DNA from: Rhodobacter sp.
GTDB taxonomy: Bacteria > Pseudomonadota > Alphaproteobacteria > Rhodobacterales > Rhodobacteraceae
Direction: 5' to 3'
DNA length: 64,000 bases
NCBI GenBank assembly: GCA_020637595.1
Contig: JACKKE010000003.1
Location: 255,221-319,220, forward strand
Positions within the stretch are counted from its first letter, which is position 1. Every line of letters starts with the position of its first letter. The notes under the pieces were generated by a model. That model did no database searches and was not told where the DNA came from. It worked only from the letters and a program-made list of their open reading frames with translations. The translations under genes and the position numbers were made by a program. Below are positions 18,358 to 26,828 of this stretch, piece after piece.

Positions 18358-19431
18358 TTACTGGTCGTAGCTGACGACCACACGGTCGCTGAGCGGATAG
18401 CACTGGCAGGTCAGAACATAGCCCTGGTTGACCTCGTAATCCTCGAGCGCGTGGTTGGCGATCATCTCGACCTCGCCTTCCAGAACCTTGGCGCGGCAGG
18501 TCGAACAGACGCCGGCCTTGCAGGCATAGGGCGCGTCCATCTTGTTCGCCAGCGCCGCGTCCAGCAGGCTCTCGCCGCTCTTCGGCATGCGGAAACTGCG
18601 CGTCGCACCATCCAGCGTCACCGTCGCCTCACAGGCGTCGCCCGTGGCGGCGCCGGTGCTGGCGGCCTTGCGCGGGGCGCGGCCCGGCTGGCCCGAAGCA
18701 AACAGCTCGAACTTGATCTGTTCGTCGCTCAGGCCCTGCGTTTTCAGGTTGCGCGCGATGGTCAGCATCATCGGTTCGGGCCCGCAGATAAAGGCCGTGT
18801 CGACCGATTTCGGATCGACCCAATGGGTGAACAGCGCAGTCATCTTGGCGTCATCCACCAGCCCGGTGAACAACTCGATCTCCTGCGCCTCGGCCTCAAG
18901 GACATGCAGCACGCTCAGCCGGCCCAGATAGAGGTTCTTCAGATCCTCCAGCTCCTCGCGGAACATGATCGAACTCATGGTCTTGTTGGCATAGACCAGC
19001 GTGAAGCGCGACGCGGGCTCGCGGCTCAGCACGGTTTTCAGGATCGACAGCACCGGCGTGATCCCCGAACCGCCGGCGAACCCCAGATAGTGGCGCGAGG
19101 CCCCGGCATCGAGCGTGGTGTGGAAGTTGCCCATCGGCGGCATCGCCTCCAGCGTGTCGCCGGGCGCCAGGTTCTCGTTCGCCCAGGTGCTGAACGCGCC
19201 GCCGTCGACGCGCTTGATGCCGACCTTCAACAGGCCTTCATCAAGCCCGGCGCAGATCGAATAGGACCGGCGCAGCTCCTCGCCCTCGAACTCGCGGCGA
19301 AAGGTCAGATACTGGCCCTGGATAAAGGCGAACCGTTCGGCGTCATCAGGCCGCGGGCGCAGGGTGACGACCACCGCGTCGCGGGTGTCCTTGGTAACGT
19401 CGATCACGTCGAGGGGCAGGAAACGCGCCAT
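18358..19431 (-). CDS. paaE: Phenylacetyl-CoA 1,2-epoxidase reductase subunit PaaE
   Basis: PaaE (357 aa) feeds NADPH electrons to the PaaABC diiron epoxidase. It has an FAD-binding barrel with RRSYSICAG (about 53-61), an NAD(P) domain with GFAGGSGITPVLS (about 116) and a C-terminal [2Fe-2S] ferredoxin with CKAGVCSTC and the last Cys in LTCQC. The fold and order match the reductase module of the dehalogenase at 10956 in general plan only. The 10-base gap to paaD and the 10-base gap to the next gene show a tight operon. Confidence 0.96.
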   Translation of the reverse strand: MARFLPLDVIDVTKDTRDAVVVTLRPRPDDAERFAFIQGQYLTFRREFEGEELRRSYSICAGLDEGLLKVGIKRVDGGAFSTWANENLAPGDTLEAMPPMGNFHTTLDAGASRHYLGFAGGSGITPVLSILKTVLSREPASRFTLVYANKTMSSIMFREELEDLKNLYLGRLSVLHVLEAEAQEIELFTGLVDDAKMTALFTHWVDPKSVDTAFICGPEPMMLTIARNLKTQGLSDEQIKFELFASGQPGRAPRKAASTGAATGDACEATVTLDGATRSFRMPKSGESLLDAALANKMDAPYACKAGVCSTCRAKVLEGEVEMIANHALEDYEVNQGYVLTCQCYPLSDRVVVSYDQ

Positions 19432-19440
19432 GTCAGAACC

Positions 19441-19953
19441 TCAGATGCATTTGAAATAGTCGAAGGGCTCGAGGCAGTCGGTGCAGCGATAGCTGGCCTT
19501 GCACGGGGTCGAGCCGAACTGGCTGAGCTTCTCGGTATGCACCGAGCCGCAACGCGGACAGGGCACCACCAGATTGCCGCCCCCCGCCAGCCGCGCGATC
19601 CGCCCAGCCAGCACGCCATCGGCGGCTGTGCCGTCGATCGGCGGCGCGATGCCATAGGCCTTGAGCGCCTCGCGCGCTTCGGGCTTGATCCAGTCCGAGG
19701 TCCAGGCCGGGCTGAGCTGACGCTCCAGCCGCAGATCGGTGACCCCTTCCTCGCGCAGACGGCGCTCGATCTCCAGGTTGATGAACGCGGTGGCGGGGCA
19801 CCCCGAGTAGGTCGGCGTCACCGTCACCACCAGCGTCGGCCCGTCATAGGCGACGTCCCGGATGATCCCCAGATCGGTCAACGTGATGACCGGAATCTCG
19901 GGATCGGGGACATCGCTCAGCCAGTCCCAGACCTGTGCGACCGAGGGTGCCAT
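19441..19953 (-). CDS. paaD: Phenylacetate-CoA oxygenase assembly protein PaaD
   Basis: PaaD (170 aa) is a DUF59/MIP18-type protein thought to help cluster assembly on the epoxidase system. VPDPEIPVITLTDLGIIRDV (residues 15-34) is the family signature, and TPTYSGCPAT holds the conserved Cys. The C-terminal part has four further Cys in CPRCGS and CTDC plus a final Cys, a likely zinc site. Start and length are normal; it begins one base after the paaC stop. Confidence 0.95.
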   Translation of the reverse strand: MAPSVAQVWDWLSDVPDPEIPVITLTDLGIIRDVAYDGPTLVVTVTPTYSGCPATAFINLEIERRLREEGVTDLRLERQLSPAWTSDWIKPEAREALKAYGIAPPIDGTAADGVLAGRIARLAGGGNLVVPCPRCGSVHTEKLSQFGSTPCKASYRCTDCLEPFDYFKCI

Positions 19954-19954
19954 C

Positions 19955-20803
19955 TCACCACTTGGCCCCGGGATAGGCGCGCTGCAGCCACTGCATCGAG
20001 GTCAGCAGATGGCCCAGATGCTCGGTGTGCTTGCCCTGCTTGCCGCCGGTATGGGCATAAGGGTTGGCCGGCGGGGTCAGCGTGGCCTCGGCCAGAACCT
20101 CGCCCACCAGCGCATCCCAACCCGGGCGCAGGCTCTCGGGGGCGGGCATGATCCCGGCCGCGGCCAGCCGCGCGTCGATCGCGTCACCGATGAACATCTC
20201 GCCGCAATAGGTCCACAGCGCATCGAGCGCGCGCTGCATCCGCGTGTGGCTTTCCTCGGTGCCGTCGCCCAGCCGGATCACCAGATCCGCCGACCGCTCG
20301 ACGTGATAGGCCACTTCCTTGCCGGCCTTGGCGGCGATCTCGGCTACACGGGCGTCGGCCGATCCCTCCAGCGCCTTCAGCATCGGCTGGTGCCAGGCGT
20401 CGAACAGGAACTGCCGCATCAGCGTCTGACCGAAATCGCCGTTCGGGCGTTCGACCAGCAGGATGTTGGAAAAGTCCCAGCCGTCGCGCAGGAACGCCAG
20501 ATCGTCGGCGGTCCGCCCAGCCCCTTCGACCGCGCCCGCCAGACCCAGCCACAGCTGCGTCTGACCAATCAGGTCCAGCGCCATGTTGGCCAGCGCGATA
20601 TCCTCTTCGAGGATCGGCGAATGGCCGCACCATTCGGACACACGATGGCCCAGAATCAAGGTGTTGTCGCCCAGTCTTGTCAGACCGGTGAACAGATCGT
20701 GCTCGGGCGTGCCGGGGGTCAGCGGGGTCTGGCCGGTGAACACCACCGGCCCCGCCATATTGGCATTGGTCGCCAGGCGAACCTCAGGAACCGGGGCCAC
20801 CAT
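19955..20803 (-). CDS. paaC: Phenylacetyl-CoA 1,2-epoxidase subunit PaaC
   Basis: PaaC (282 aa) is the structural partner of the catalytic PaaA subunit. It shows the ferritin-like helical pattern: ILGHRVSEWCGHSPILEED, VERPNGDFGQTLMRQFLFDAW (in two parts), GKEVAYHVERSADLVIRLGDG and a C-terminal LLTSMQWLQRAYPGA. The ATG at 20803 overlaps the paaB stop as TGATG; a GTG one codon earlier is also possible. It lies in the paaABCDE order and coupling that is normal for the pathway. Confidence 0.95.
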   Translation of the reverse strand: MVAPVPEVRLATNANMAGPVVFTGQTPLTPGTPEHDLFTGLTRLGDNTLILGHRVSEWCGHSPILEEDIALANMALDLIGQTQLWLGLAGAVEGAGRTADDLAFLRDGWDFSNILLVERPNGDFGQTLMRQFLFDAWHQPMLKALEGSADARVAEIAAKAGKEVAYHVERSADLVIRLGDGTEESHTRMQRALDALWTYCGEMFIGDAIDARLAAAGIMPAPESLRPGWDALVGEVLAEATLTPPANPYAHTGGKQGKHTEHLGHLLTSMQWLQRAYPGAKW

Positions 20804-21087
20804 CACATATGCCCCACTTCATCGGGAATGTCGTAAAAGGTCGGGTGCCGATAGACCTTGCTGTTCGAGGGCTCGAACAGCGGGCCCTTCTCGTTGGGGT
20901 CCGAGGCCGCGATCTCGGCCGATTTCACGACCCAGATCGACACCCCCTCGTTGCGCCGCGTGTAGACGTCGCGCGCATGGCGGATCGCCAATTCCGCGTC
21001 GGGCGCATGCAGGCTGCCGACGTGACGATGGTTCAGCCCGTGCTGACCCCGGATGAAGACTTCCCAAAGCGGCCATTCGTTCGACAT
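20803..21087 (-). CDS. paaB: Phenylacetyl-CoA 1,2-epoxidase subunit PaaB
   Basis: PaaB (94 aa) is the small bridging subunit of the ring-epoxidising complex. WPLWEVFIRGQHGLNHRHVG and LHAPDAELAIRHARDVYTRR are its hallmarks. The start MSNEWPL has GGAAGG 6 bases upstream; nine earlier codons run into the intergenic repeat and were dropped. It is separated from paaA by 93 bases that hold a copy of the dispersed repeat and overlaps paaC by one base. Confidence 0.95.
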   Translation of the reverse strand: MSNEWPLWEVFIRGQHGLNHRHVGSLHAPDAELAIRHARDVYTRRNEGVSIWVVKSAEIAASDPNEKGPLFEPSNSKVYRHPTFYDIPDEVGHM

Positions 21088-21097
21088 GACCTTCCCC

Positions 21098-21127
21098 TTT
21101 TCATCTTGTCCCAAATACTCTGGGGGT
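21098..21127 (+). repeat. Intergenic repeat copy 6 between paaA and paaB
   Basis: TTTTCATCTTGTCCCAAATA followed by CTCTGGGGGTG lies inside the paa operon, on the strand opposite to the genes. Downstream (21148-21175) is a GGGAGCAAAGCCCCCTTCCCCC stretch like the companion hairpin. With the paa message antisense to it, the hairpin rather than the conserved core may affect paaA/paaB transcript levels. Confidence 0.75.
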
Positions 21128-21180
21128 GAATTCGGCGCAGCCGAAGAGGGAGCAAAGCCCCCTTCCCCCGTCCCGGTCGG

Positions 21181-22173
21181 TTACTCGGCCGCCATCTTGC
21201 GCGCGCGCGCCTTGCGGGCATGCGCCATCAGCCCGTCGCGGAACCAGGCGCCGTCTTCCCAAGCGTTCACCCGGTCGGCCATGCGGTCGCTGTTGCACGG
21301 ACCGTTGCCCTTGAGGACGTTGAAGAATTCGCTCCAGTCGGGCATGTCGAAGTCGTAATGCCCGCGCGCCTCGTTCCAGACGATGCCGGCCTCGGGCAGG
21401 TCCAGCCCCAGATATTCGATCTGCGGGATCGTCTGGTCGACGTATTTCTGCCGCAGCTCGTCATTGGTCGCGACCTTGATCTTCCAGGCCATCGACTGCT
21501 CGGAATGCACCGAATCCTTGTCCGACGGGCCGAACATCATCAGGCAGGGGAACCACATCCGGTTCAGCGCGTCCTGCGCCATGCGCTTCTGCTCGGGCGT
21601 GCCCAGCGCCATCGCCATAAAGGCAGAATAGCCCTGGCGCGCGTGAAAGCTCTCTTCCTTGCAGATCCGCACCATCGCCCGGCTGTAGGGGCCATAGGAC
21701 GTGCGCTGCAGCGCCACCTGGTTGACGATCGCCGCACCGTCAACCAGCCAGCCGACGGCGCCGATATCGGCCCAGTTCAGGGTCGGATAGTTGAAGATCG
21801 ACGAATATTTCATCCGCCCTTCGTGCAGCAGGCGCACCAGCTCGTCGCGGCTTTCGCCCAGCGTCTCGGCCGCGGAATAGAGGTAGAGCCCATGCCCCGC
21901 CTCGTCCTGCACCTTGGCCAGCAGGATCGCCTTGCGCTCGAGCGTCGGTGCGCGGGTGATCCAGTTGCCTTCGGGCAGCTGGCCGACGACCTCGGAATGG
22001 GCGTGCTGGCCGATCTGGCGGATCAGCGTCGCGCGATAGTCATCCGGCATCCAGTCGCGCGGCTCGATCTTTTCACCCGCGTCGATGCGGTCCTGGAACG
22101 CGCGCTCCTGCTCGGTCATGTCCTCGCGTTTGTGGACACCCGAGTGCGCGGTCTTGATCATCTGTGCATACAT
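21181..22173 (-). CDS. paaA: Phenylacetyl-CoA 1,2-epoxidase catalytic subunit PaaA
   Basis: PaaA (330 aa) carries the diiron site that epoxidises the aromatic ring of phenylacetyl-CoA. The ligands lie in the DEAGHGLYLYSAAE and CKEESFHARQGYS motifs (two ExxH). The start MYAQMIKTAHSGVHK has AGGAGG 6 bases upstream. It is the first gene of the operon; paaB, paaC, paaD, paaE, the extra subunit and paaZ follow. The upstream promoter carries a palindrome that fits repression. Confidence 0.97.
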   Translation of the reverse strand: MYAQMIKTAHSGVHKREDMTEQERAFQDRIDAGEKIEPRDWMPDDYRATLIRQIGQHAHSEVVGQLPEGNWITRAPTLERKAILLAKVQDEAGHGLYLYSAAETLGESRDELVRLLHEGRMKYSSIFNYPTLNWADIGAVGWLVDGAAIVNQVALQRTSYGPYSRAMVRICKEESFHARQGYSAFMAMALGTPEQKRMAQDALNRMWFPCLMMFGPSDKDSVHSEQSMAWKIKVATNDELRQKYVDQTIPQIEYLGLDLPEAGIVWNEARGHYDFDMPDWSEFFNVLKGNGPCNSDRMADRVNAWEDGAWFRDGLMAHARKARARKMAAE

Positions 22174-22354
22174 TCCGGCCTCCTGTTCAGACCTGTTCCG
22201 AAACCGGGGCACCGCCCCGGCCTACGCCCAATCGCAAAAGCCCGCGCCACGGCGCCCGCCCTTGCCCTGCACTTTCCTTGAGAAGCCCGACCCGACGCGC
22301 CCGGCACCGCCTTGCGGATGCGCGCGTCAATCTCTGGCAGCTCCTCCCATTCGC

Positions 22355-22398
22355 TGACCGTCCGGTCACTGTATACGACGCGACACATCACAAATCAA
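22355..22398 (-). promoter_or_regulatory. paa operon promoter with overlapping palindromic operator
   Basis: Read on the minus strand there is TTGATT (22393-22398), a 17-base spacer and TATACA (22370-22375), a good sigma-70 pair. Directly downstream, one base after the -10, is the perfect palindrome TGACCG-GA-CGGTCA (22355-22368), which would cover the transcription start. A repressor bound there would block initiation. The regulator may be PaaX just upstream or a TetR-type protein elsewhere; the dyad looks more TetR-like than the known enterobacterial PaaX site. Confidence 0.7.
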
Positions 22399-22426
22399 CG
22401 GATTTCATCATGGACTCTGTGACATT

Positions 22427-23359
22427 TCACGGCGCCACCCGCCCCTGCCGCTCGTTCCCGCCGCGAACCCCTTGTCCCACTTCGGAATTCGCCCCCCGGG
22501 CCAGCAGCGCCGCGCGCGCCTCGAGAACCGCGTTGACCGCCGGCAAGGGCCCTTTGCCCCCCTCGAACCGCGCCGCGACCTGCGAATCGGCGGCCGGGCT
22601 CAACGCCGCATAAAGCCGGACAAACACGCCCCGCGCAGCATGGCCGGGCCAGTCCACGGGCAGCGCCTCGGCCGGCAGGCGCGGGTCGCGCAGCAAGGCC
22701 CCGCGCCAGGCGTGCACCAGCAACAGCCGCATCGCCAGCGCCTCGGCGCCGTCCAGCGCCGCAGCGTCGACCGGGGCGAACCGCTCCAGGAAGGCGCGAT
22801 AGGCGGCGGCATGCGGCTCCAGATCCCAGGCCTGAGCGGCAAACCCCGCCATCAGCCCCAGCGCGCCCGAGGCCTCGGCCTCGAAGCACAACAGCCCGCG
22901 CGGCGCCTCGCCCCGCGCAACCCCCACCGCCAGCTGCGGCCTGAGCCGCGCGTAGCCCGCGCGCTCCAGCTGCACCATACGCCCGTCGGCCCCCAACTCG
23001 GGCAGATGCACGAAGCGCCAGCGTGCCGGGGCGCCGTCCCCCTCGGGCGGGCCATAGATCACCCGCGACGCCGCTTCGAACTCGGCCCGGGCGGCGTCGG
23101 TCAACCGATAGAAACTGCGCCGCCCGCGCCGCCAACCCTCCAGCTGGCCGGCCGAGACCAGCCGCGATACCGCGGTGCGCACCAGGGTTTCGCTGATCCC
23201 GACCGCCGCGCAGGCCTCGATGACCGTGCCGATCCAGACCTCGCCGCCACGCGGAACCACCACATCGCCATAGAGCGTGACGATGAACCCCGCCGCCCGC
23301 AGCGGCATCGCCCCTGCCAGGGCCAGCGGCCCGGTCCCGCACGCAATCGGCTTGTTCAT
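22427..23359 (-). CDS. paaX: Phenylacetic acid degradation regulator, PaaX family
   Basis: PaaX (310 aa) is the phenylacetyl-CoA-responsive repressor family. The N-terminal winged helix is GISETLVRTAVSRLVSAGQL and EGWRRGRRSFYRLT (about 54-88), the central PaaX domain includes WRFVHLPE, and the C-terminal domain has LLLVHAWRGALLRDP (about 213-227). Family members bind the operon promoter and release it on phenylacetyl-CoA. It lies directly upstream of the paaA promoter on the same strand and is divergent from a DMT exporter. About 20 Ala/Gly-rich residues at the C-terminus lack similarity I can recall. Confidence 0.9.
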   Translation of the reverse strand: MNKPIACGTGPLALAGAMPLRAAGFIVTLYGDVVVPRGGEVWIGTVIEACAAVGISETLVRTAVSRLVSAGQLEGWRRGRRSFYRLTDAARAEFEAASRVIYGPPEGDGAPARWRFVHLPELGADGRMVQLERAGYARLRPQLAVGVARGEAPRGLLCFEAEASGALGLMAGFAAQAWDLEPHAAAYRAFLERFAPVDAAALDGAEALAMRLLLVHAWRGALLRDPRLPAEALPVDWPGHAARGVFVRLYAALSPAADSQVAARFEGGKGPLPAVNAVLEARAALLARGANSEVGQGVRGGNERQGRVAP

Positions 23360-23487
23360 ATGTCCTCCGTGGCTCTCACCGCCCAGTTTGCCACGCGCGA
23401 CCGGCGCTGGCGAGGGCGCAACTCTTGCACATGTTCACAACTCATGCGAGGCAGGCAGCACTCCGCCGTTGCTGCCCCAAGGTTTCC

Positions 23488-24405
23488 ATGTCCGATATCG
23501 CCTCGCCTTCGCACCCGACCGTGATCAACTGGATCGAGATCGCCGCCCTCGGTGTCATCTGGGGCGCCTCGTTCCTGTCGGTGCGGGTCGCGCTCGATGG
23601 CTTTGCGCCGCTCTGGATCGCCACCCTGCGGATCCTGATCGCCGCGCTGGTGCTGGCGATCTTTGCCCGGGCGCGGGGCCTGCGCATGCCCCCGCTGAAG
23701 AACCGACAGGTCTGGATCCATATCCTCGGCTTTGCCGTCTTTTCCAACGCCCTGCCCTTCACGATGATCGCCTGGGCGCAGCAGCATGTCCTGTCCAGCT
23801 TCGTCGGCATCTCGATGGCGCTGGTGCCGCTGTTCACCCTGGTGATCGCACATGTCTTTCTGCCCGGCGAACGCCTGACCCTGCCCCGGGTCGCCGGTTT
23901 CGCACTGGGGCTGATCGGGGTCGGCGTGCTGATCGGACCCGGCGCCTTTGCCAGCCTGGGAACCAGCCTGGAACCCGTCGCGCGCTTCGTCTGCATCGGC
24001 GTCACGCTCAGCTATTCGATTGGCGCGGTGATCACCCGGCGCTGCCCGCCGGTGGATCCGGTGGTGTTCTCGACCGCCTCGGTCGTCGTCGCCGGTGCGA
24101 TCATGCTGCCGGTGACGCTGGCTGTCATCGGCCTGCCGCAGGCAATGCCCGGGCTGCGCGCAACGGTGGCGATGGCCTATCTGGGGTTGATGCCGACCGC
24201 TGCCGCGACGCTGCTGATGGTGCATGTGATCCGCACGGCCGGGCCGACCTTCCTCACGCAAACCAACTATCAGGTGCCGGTCTGGTCGGTGATCTTCGGG
24301 ATGCTGATCCTGTCCGAGCCCCTGCCCGGCCGCTTCCTCGCGGCGCTGGCGCTGATCCTCGCAGGTCTCACGGTCAGCCGCCTGGCCCTGCGCCAGCGCG
24401 CCTGA
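23488..24405 (+). CDS. DMT family transporter (EamA domains)
   Basis: This 305-residue inner-membrane protein has ten predicted hydrophobic segments in two EamA repeats, for example IAALGVIWGASFLSVRVAL at the N-terminus and LGLMPTAAATLLMVHVIRT in the second half. Such proteins export amino acids or other metabolites. The ATG at 23488 starts MSDIASPSHPT; 21 upstream codons are in frame but Cys/Arg-rich and unlikely. It is divergent from paaX with 128 bases between. Its substrate cannot be deduced. Confidence 0.87.
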   Translation: MSDIASPSHPTVINWIEIAALGVIWGASFLSVRVALDGFAPLWIATLRILIAALVLAIFARARGLRMPPLKNRQVWIHILGFAVFSNALPFTMIAWAQQHVLSSFVGISMALVPLFTLVIAHVFLPGERLTLPRVAGFALGLIGVGVLIGPGAFASLGTSLEPVARFVCIGVTLSYSIGAVITRRCPPVDPVVFSTASVVVAGAIMLPVTLAVIGLPQAMPGLRATVAMAYLGLMPTAAATLLMVHVIRTAGPTFLTQTNYQVPVWSVIFGMLILSEPLPGRFLAALALILAGLTVSRLALRQRA

Positions 24406-24423
24406 CCCACGAAAACGGCCGCC

Positions 24424-24450
24424 TTTTCATCTTGCGATAAATACGCCCTG
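24424..24450 (+). repeat. Intergenic repeat copy 7
   Basis: TTTTCATCTTGCGATAAATA followed by CGCCCTG is a copy lacking the G run, 18 bases after the DMT transporter stop and in its sense direction, between that gene and the convergent glmM. Confidence 0.7.
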
Positions 24451-24464
24451 ACGACCGCCCGCCG

Positions 24465-25808
24465 TCAGAGCGCCGCCTCGATTTCCGAGACCAACCCGCC
24501 GACAATCTCGGACAAGAGCCCCTCGTCCTCGCATTCGGCCATCACCCGGACCAGCGGCTCGGTGCCCGATTTGCGGATCAACAGCCGGCCGCGCCCGACC
24601 AGCCGCGCCTCGGCATCGCGCACGGCGGTCTGCACGGTCGCGGCCTCCATCGGCACCTGCCCGGCGGCATAGCGCACATTGCGCAGCATCTGCGGCACCG
24701 GTTCGAACTGCCGGGTCAGCGCGCTGGCCGGCTGGCCGCTGTCGGCCATCGCCAGCAGCACCTGCAGCCCCGCCATCAACCCGTCGCCGGTGGTGGCGAA
24801 ATCGGTCATCACGATATGCCCCGACTGCTCGCCGCCCAGGTTCAACCCCTTCTCGCGCATCCGCTCGACGACATAGCGGTCGCCCACCGCCGTGCGCTCC
24901 AGCGTCAGGCCGCGGCCCTGCAGGAACCGCTCGAGCCCCAGGTTGGACATCACCGTCGCCACCAGCGTGCCGTCGTTCAGCCGTTCATCCGCGGCCCAGC
25001 GGCTGGCGAGCAAGGCCATCACCTGATCGCCATCGGCAACCCGGCCGTGCTCGTCGATGATCGCCACCCGGTCGGCATCGCCATCCAGACAGATGCCGAT
25101 ATCCGCCCCATGCGCGACCACCGTCTCGGCCGCCAGTTGCGGCTTGGTCGAACCCACGTCCTTATTGATGTTGGTGCCGTTGGGGCTGACGCCGACCGGG
25201 ATCACCTCGGCGCCGAGTTCCCACAGCACCTCGGGCGCGGCCTTGTAGGCGGCGCCGTTCGCGCAGTCGATCACCACCTTCAGCCCGTTCAGCCTTGTGC
25301 CGCGCGGCAGCGTGGTCTTGGCGTATTCGACATAGCGCCCCAGACCGTCGTCGATCCGCTTGGCGCGACCGATTTCCAGCGGTGGCGCCAGCGGGATCTC
25401 GTCGCACAGCATCGCCTCGATCGCCAGTTCCGCGTCATCCGACAGCTTGAACCCGTCAGGGCCGAAGAACTTGATCCCGTTGTCCGTCGCCGGGTTGTGA
25501 CTGGCGGAAATCATGATCCCGACATCCGCCCGCATCGAGCGCGTCAGATAGCCCACAGCGGGGGTCGGCACCGGCCCCAGCAGCAGCACGTTCATCCCGG
25601 TCGAGGTCAGCCCGGCGGTCAGTGCGTTTTCCAGCATGTAGCACGACAGGCGCGTGTCCTTGCCAATCACCACCCGGTGCCCGTTGCGCCCGTCCGCGCC
25701 GAAATGCCGGCCCGCCGCCGCACCCAGCTTCAGCGCCACCTCGGCCGTCATCGGCCAGCTGTTGGCCTGCCCCCGAACCCCGTCGGTGCCAAAGAACTTG
25801 CGTGTCAT
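24465..25808 (-). CDS. glmM: Phosphoglucosamine mutase GlmM
   Basis: GlmM (447 aa) converts glucosamine-6-phosphate to glucosamine-1-phosphate for peptidoglycan and LPS precursors. FFGTDGVRG (residues 4-12), the active phosphoserine loop GIMISASHNPATDNGIK (near 100), the metal loop DGDADR (near 242) and the phosphate-binding RKSGTEPLVRVM (near 412) are all present. AGGAG precedes ATG 25808. The ATGA overlap with folP shows translational coupling, the usual folP-glmM pairing. Confidence 0.97.
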   Translation of the reverse strand: MTRKFFGTDGVRGQANSWPMTAEVALKLGAAAGRHFGADGRNGHRVVIGKDTRLSCYMLENALTAGLTSTGMNVLLLGPVPTPAVGYLTRSMRADVGIMISASHNPATDNGIKFFGPDGFKLSDDAELAIEAMLCDEIPLAPPLEIGRAKRIDDGLGRYVEYAKTTLPRGTRLNGLKVVIDCANGAAYKAAPEVLWELGAEVIPVGVSPNGTNINKDVGSTKPQLAAETVVAHGADIGICLDGDADRVAIIDEHGRVADGDQVMALLASRWAADERLNDGTLVATVMSNLGLERFLQGRGLTLERTAVGDRYVVERMREKGLNLGGEQSGHIVMTDFATTGDGLMAGLQVLLAMADSGQPASALTRQFEPVPQMLRNVRYAAGQVPMEAATVQTAVRDAEARLVGRGRLLIRKSGTEPLVRVMAECEDEGLLSEIVGGLVSEIEAAL

Positions 25809-26779
25809 GCCTGCTCCTGTGTCGTCAGCGCGCGCCACAAGGCCAGCGCCTGAACCGTTTCCGCCACGTCATGGACGCGGATGATCTGCGCCCCCTGCGC
25901 CGCTGCCCAGAGCGCGACCGACACCGACCCCGGCATCCGCCGGGCGGCCTCGTCAACACCCGAGAGCGTGCCGATGAATTTCTTGCGCGAGGCCCCCAGA
26001 AGGATCGGCGCGCCCAAAGCATGGAACCGCGCGAGGCCGCGCAACAGCGTCAAATTATGCTGCAGTGTCTTGCCGAACCCGATGCCCGGATCGCTGATGA
26101 TCCGCCCGGGCGCGATGCCCTGCGCAACCGCGTGGTCAATCCGCCCGGCGAGCCAGTCATACACCTCGGTCAGCACGTCGTCATAACGCGGGTCCAACTG
26201 CATGGTCTGCGGCGTGCCCTGCGCGTGCATCAGGCAGATCGGCGCGCCGGCCTCGGCGGTAACGCGCGCCAGATCGGCATCCCAGGTCAGGGCCGAGACA
26301 TCGTTGACGATATCCGCCCCGGCCCTCAGCGCAGCCTCGGCCACGCCGGCCTTGCGGGTATCGATGGAAATCGGCGTGGCGATACCCTCGGCGCGGATCG
26401 CGGCGATCACCGGGGCGGTGCGGGCGATCTCATCGGGCACGGGAACCTCGGCCGCGCCGGGACGGGTGCTCTCGCCGCCAATGTCCAGGATGTCGGCCCC
26501 GGCTGCAACCATCGCCGCCGCGCGGGCCACCGCATCGTGCAGACCGCCCAGCGTGCCGCCATCGCTGAAGCTGTCGGGCGTGACGTTGACGATTCCCATC
26601 ACCAGCGGCCGGTCGGTGGCCAGTCCCGGCAGGACCGGTTTCGGCGTGGACAGCAGCGCCCGCGCTGCGGCGTCGGCGCCCGTCGCATCCCACCAGACAT
26701 GGGCGCTGCCGGTCAGCGGCAGGGCGCCGGATGGGCGCGGCAGATCGGTGCGGGGGATCGGGTGCAACGGTGTGGTCAT
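25805..26779 (-). CDS. folP: Dihydropteroate synthase
   Basis: FolP (324 aa) joins p-aminobenzoate to the pterin in folate synthesis; sulfonamides target it. VMGIVNVTPDSFSDGG (near residue 60), ADILDIGGESTRPGA (near 95), NDVSALTWD and the C-terminal GASRKKFIGTL loop are the TIM-barrel hallmarks. The first 55 residues before the barrel are an extension. ATG 26779 starts MTTPLHPIP; 23 upstream codons were dropped. It follows folB by 49 bases and overlaps glmM, forming a folB-folP-glmM run. Confidence 0.96.
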   Translation of the reverse strand: MTTPLHPIPRTDLPRPSGALPLTGSAHVWWDATGADAAARALLSTPKPVLPGLATDRPLVMGIVNVTPDSFSDGGTLGGLHDAVARAAAMVAAGADILDIGGESTRPGAAEVPVPDEIARTAPVIAAIRAEGIATPISIDTRKAGVAEAALRAGADIVNDVSALTWDADLARVTAEAGAPICLMHAQGTPQTMQLDPRYDDVLTEVYDWLAGRIDHAVAQGIAPGRIISDPGIGFGKTLQHNLTLLRGLARFHALGAPILLGASRKKFIGTLSGVDEAARRMPGSVSVALWAAAQGAQIIRVHDVAETVQALALWRALTTQEQA

Positions 26780-26828
26780 GCCCCCCTGAGAATCAGATCG
26801 CAGGCCCCTTGGCAAGGAAAGCGCACGG

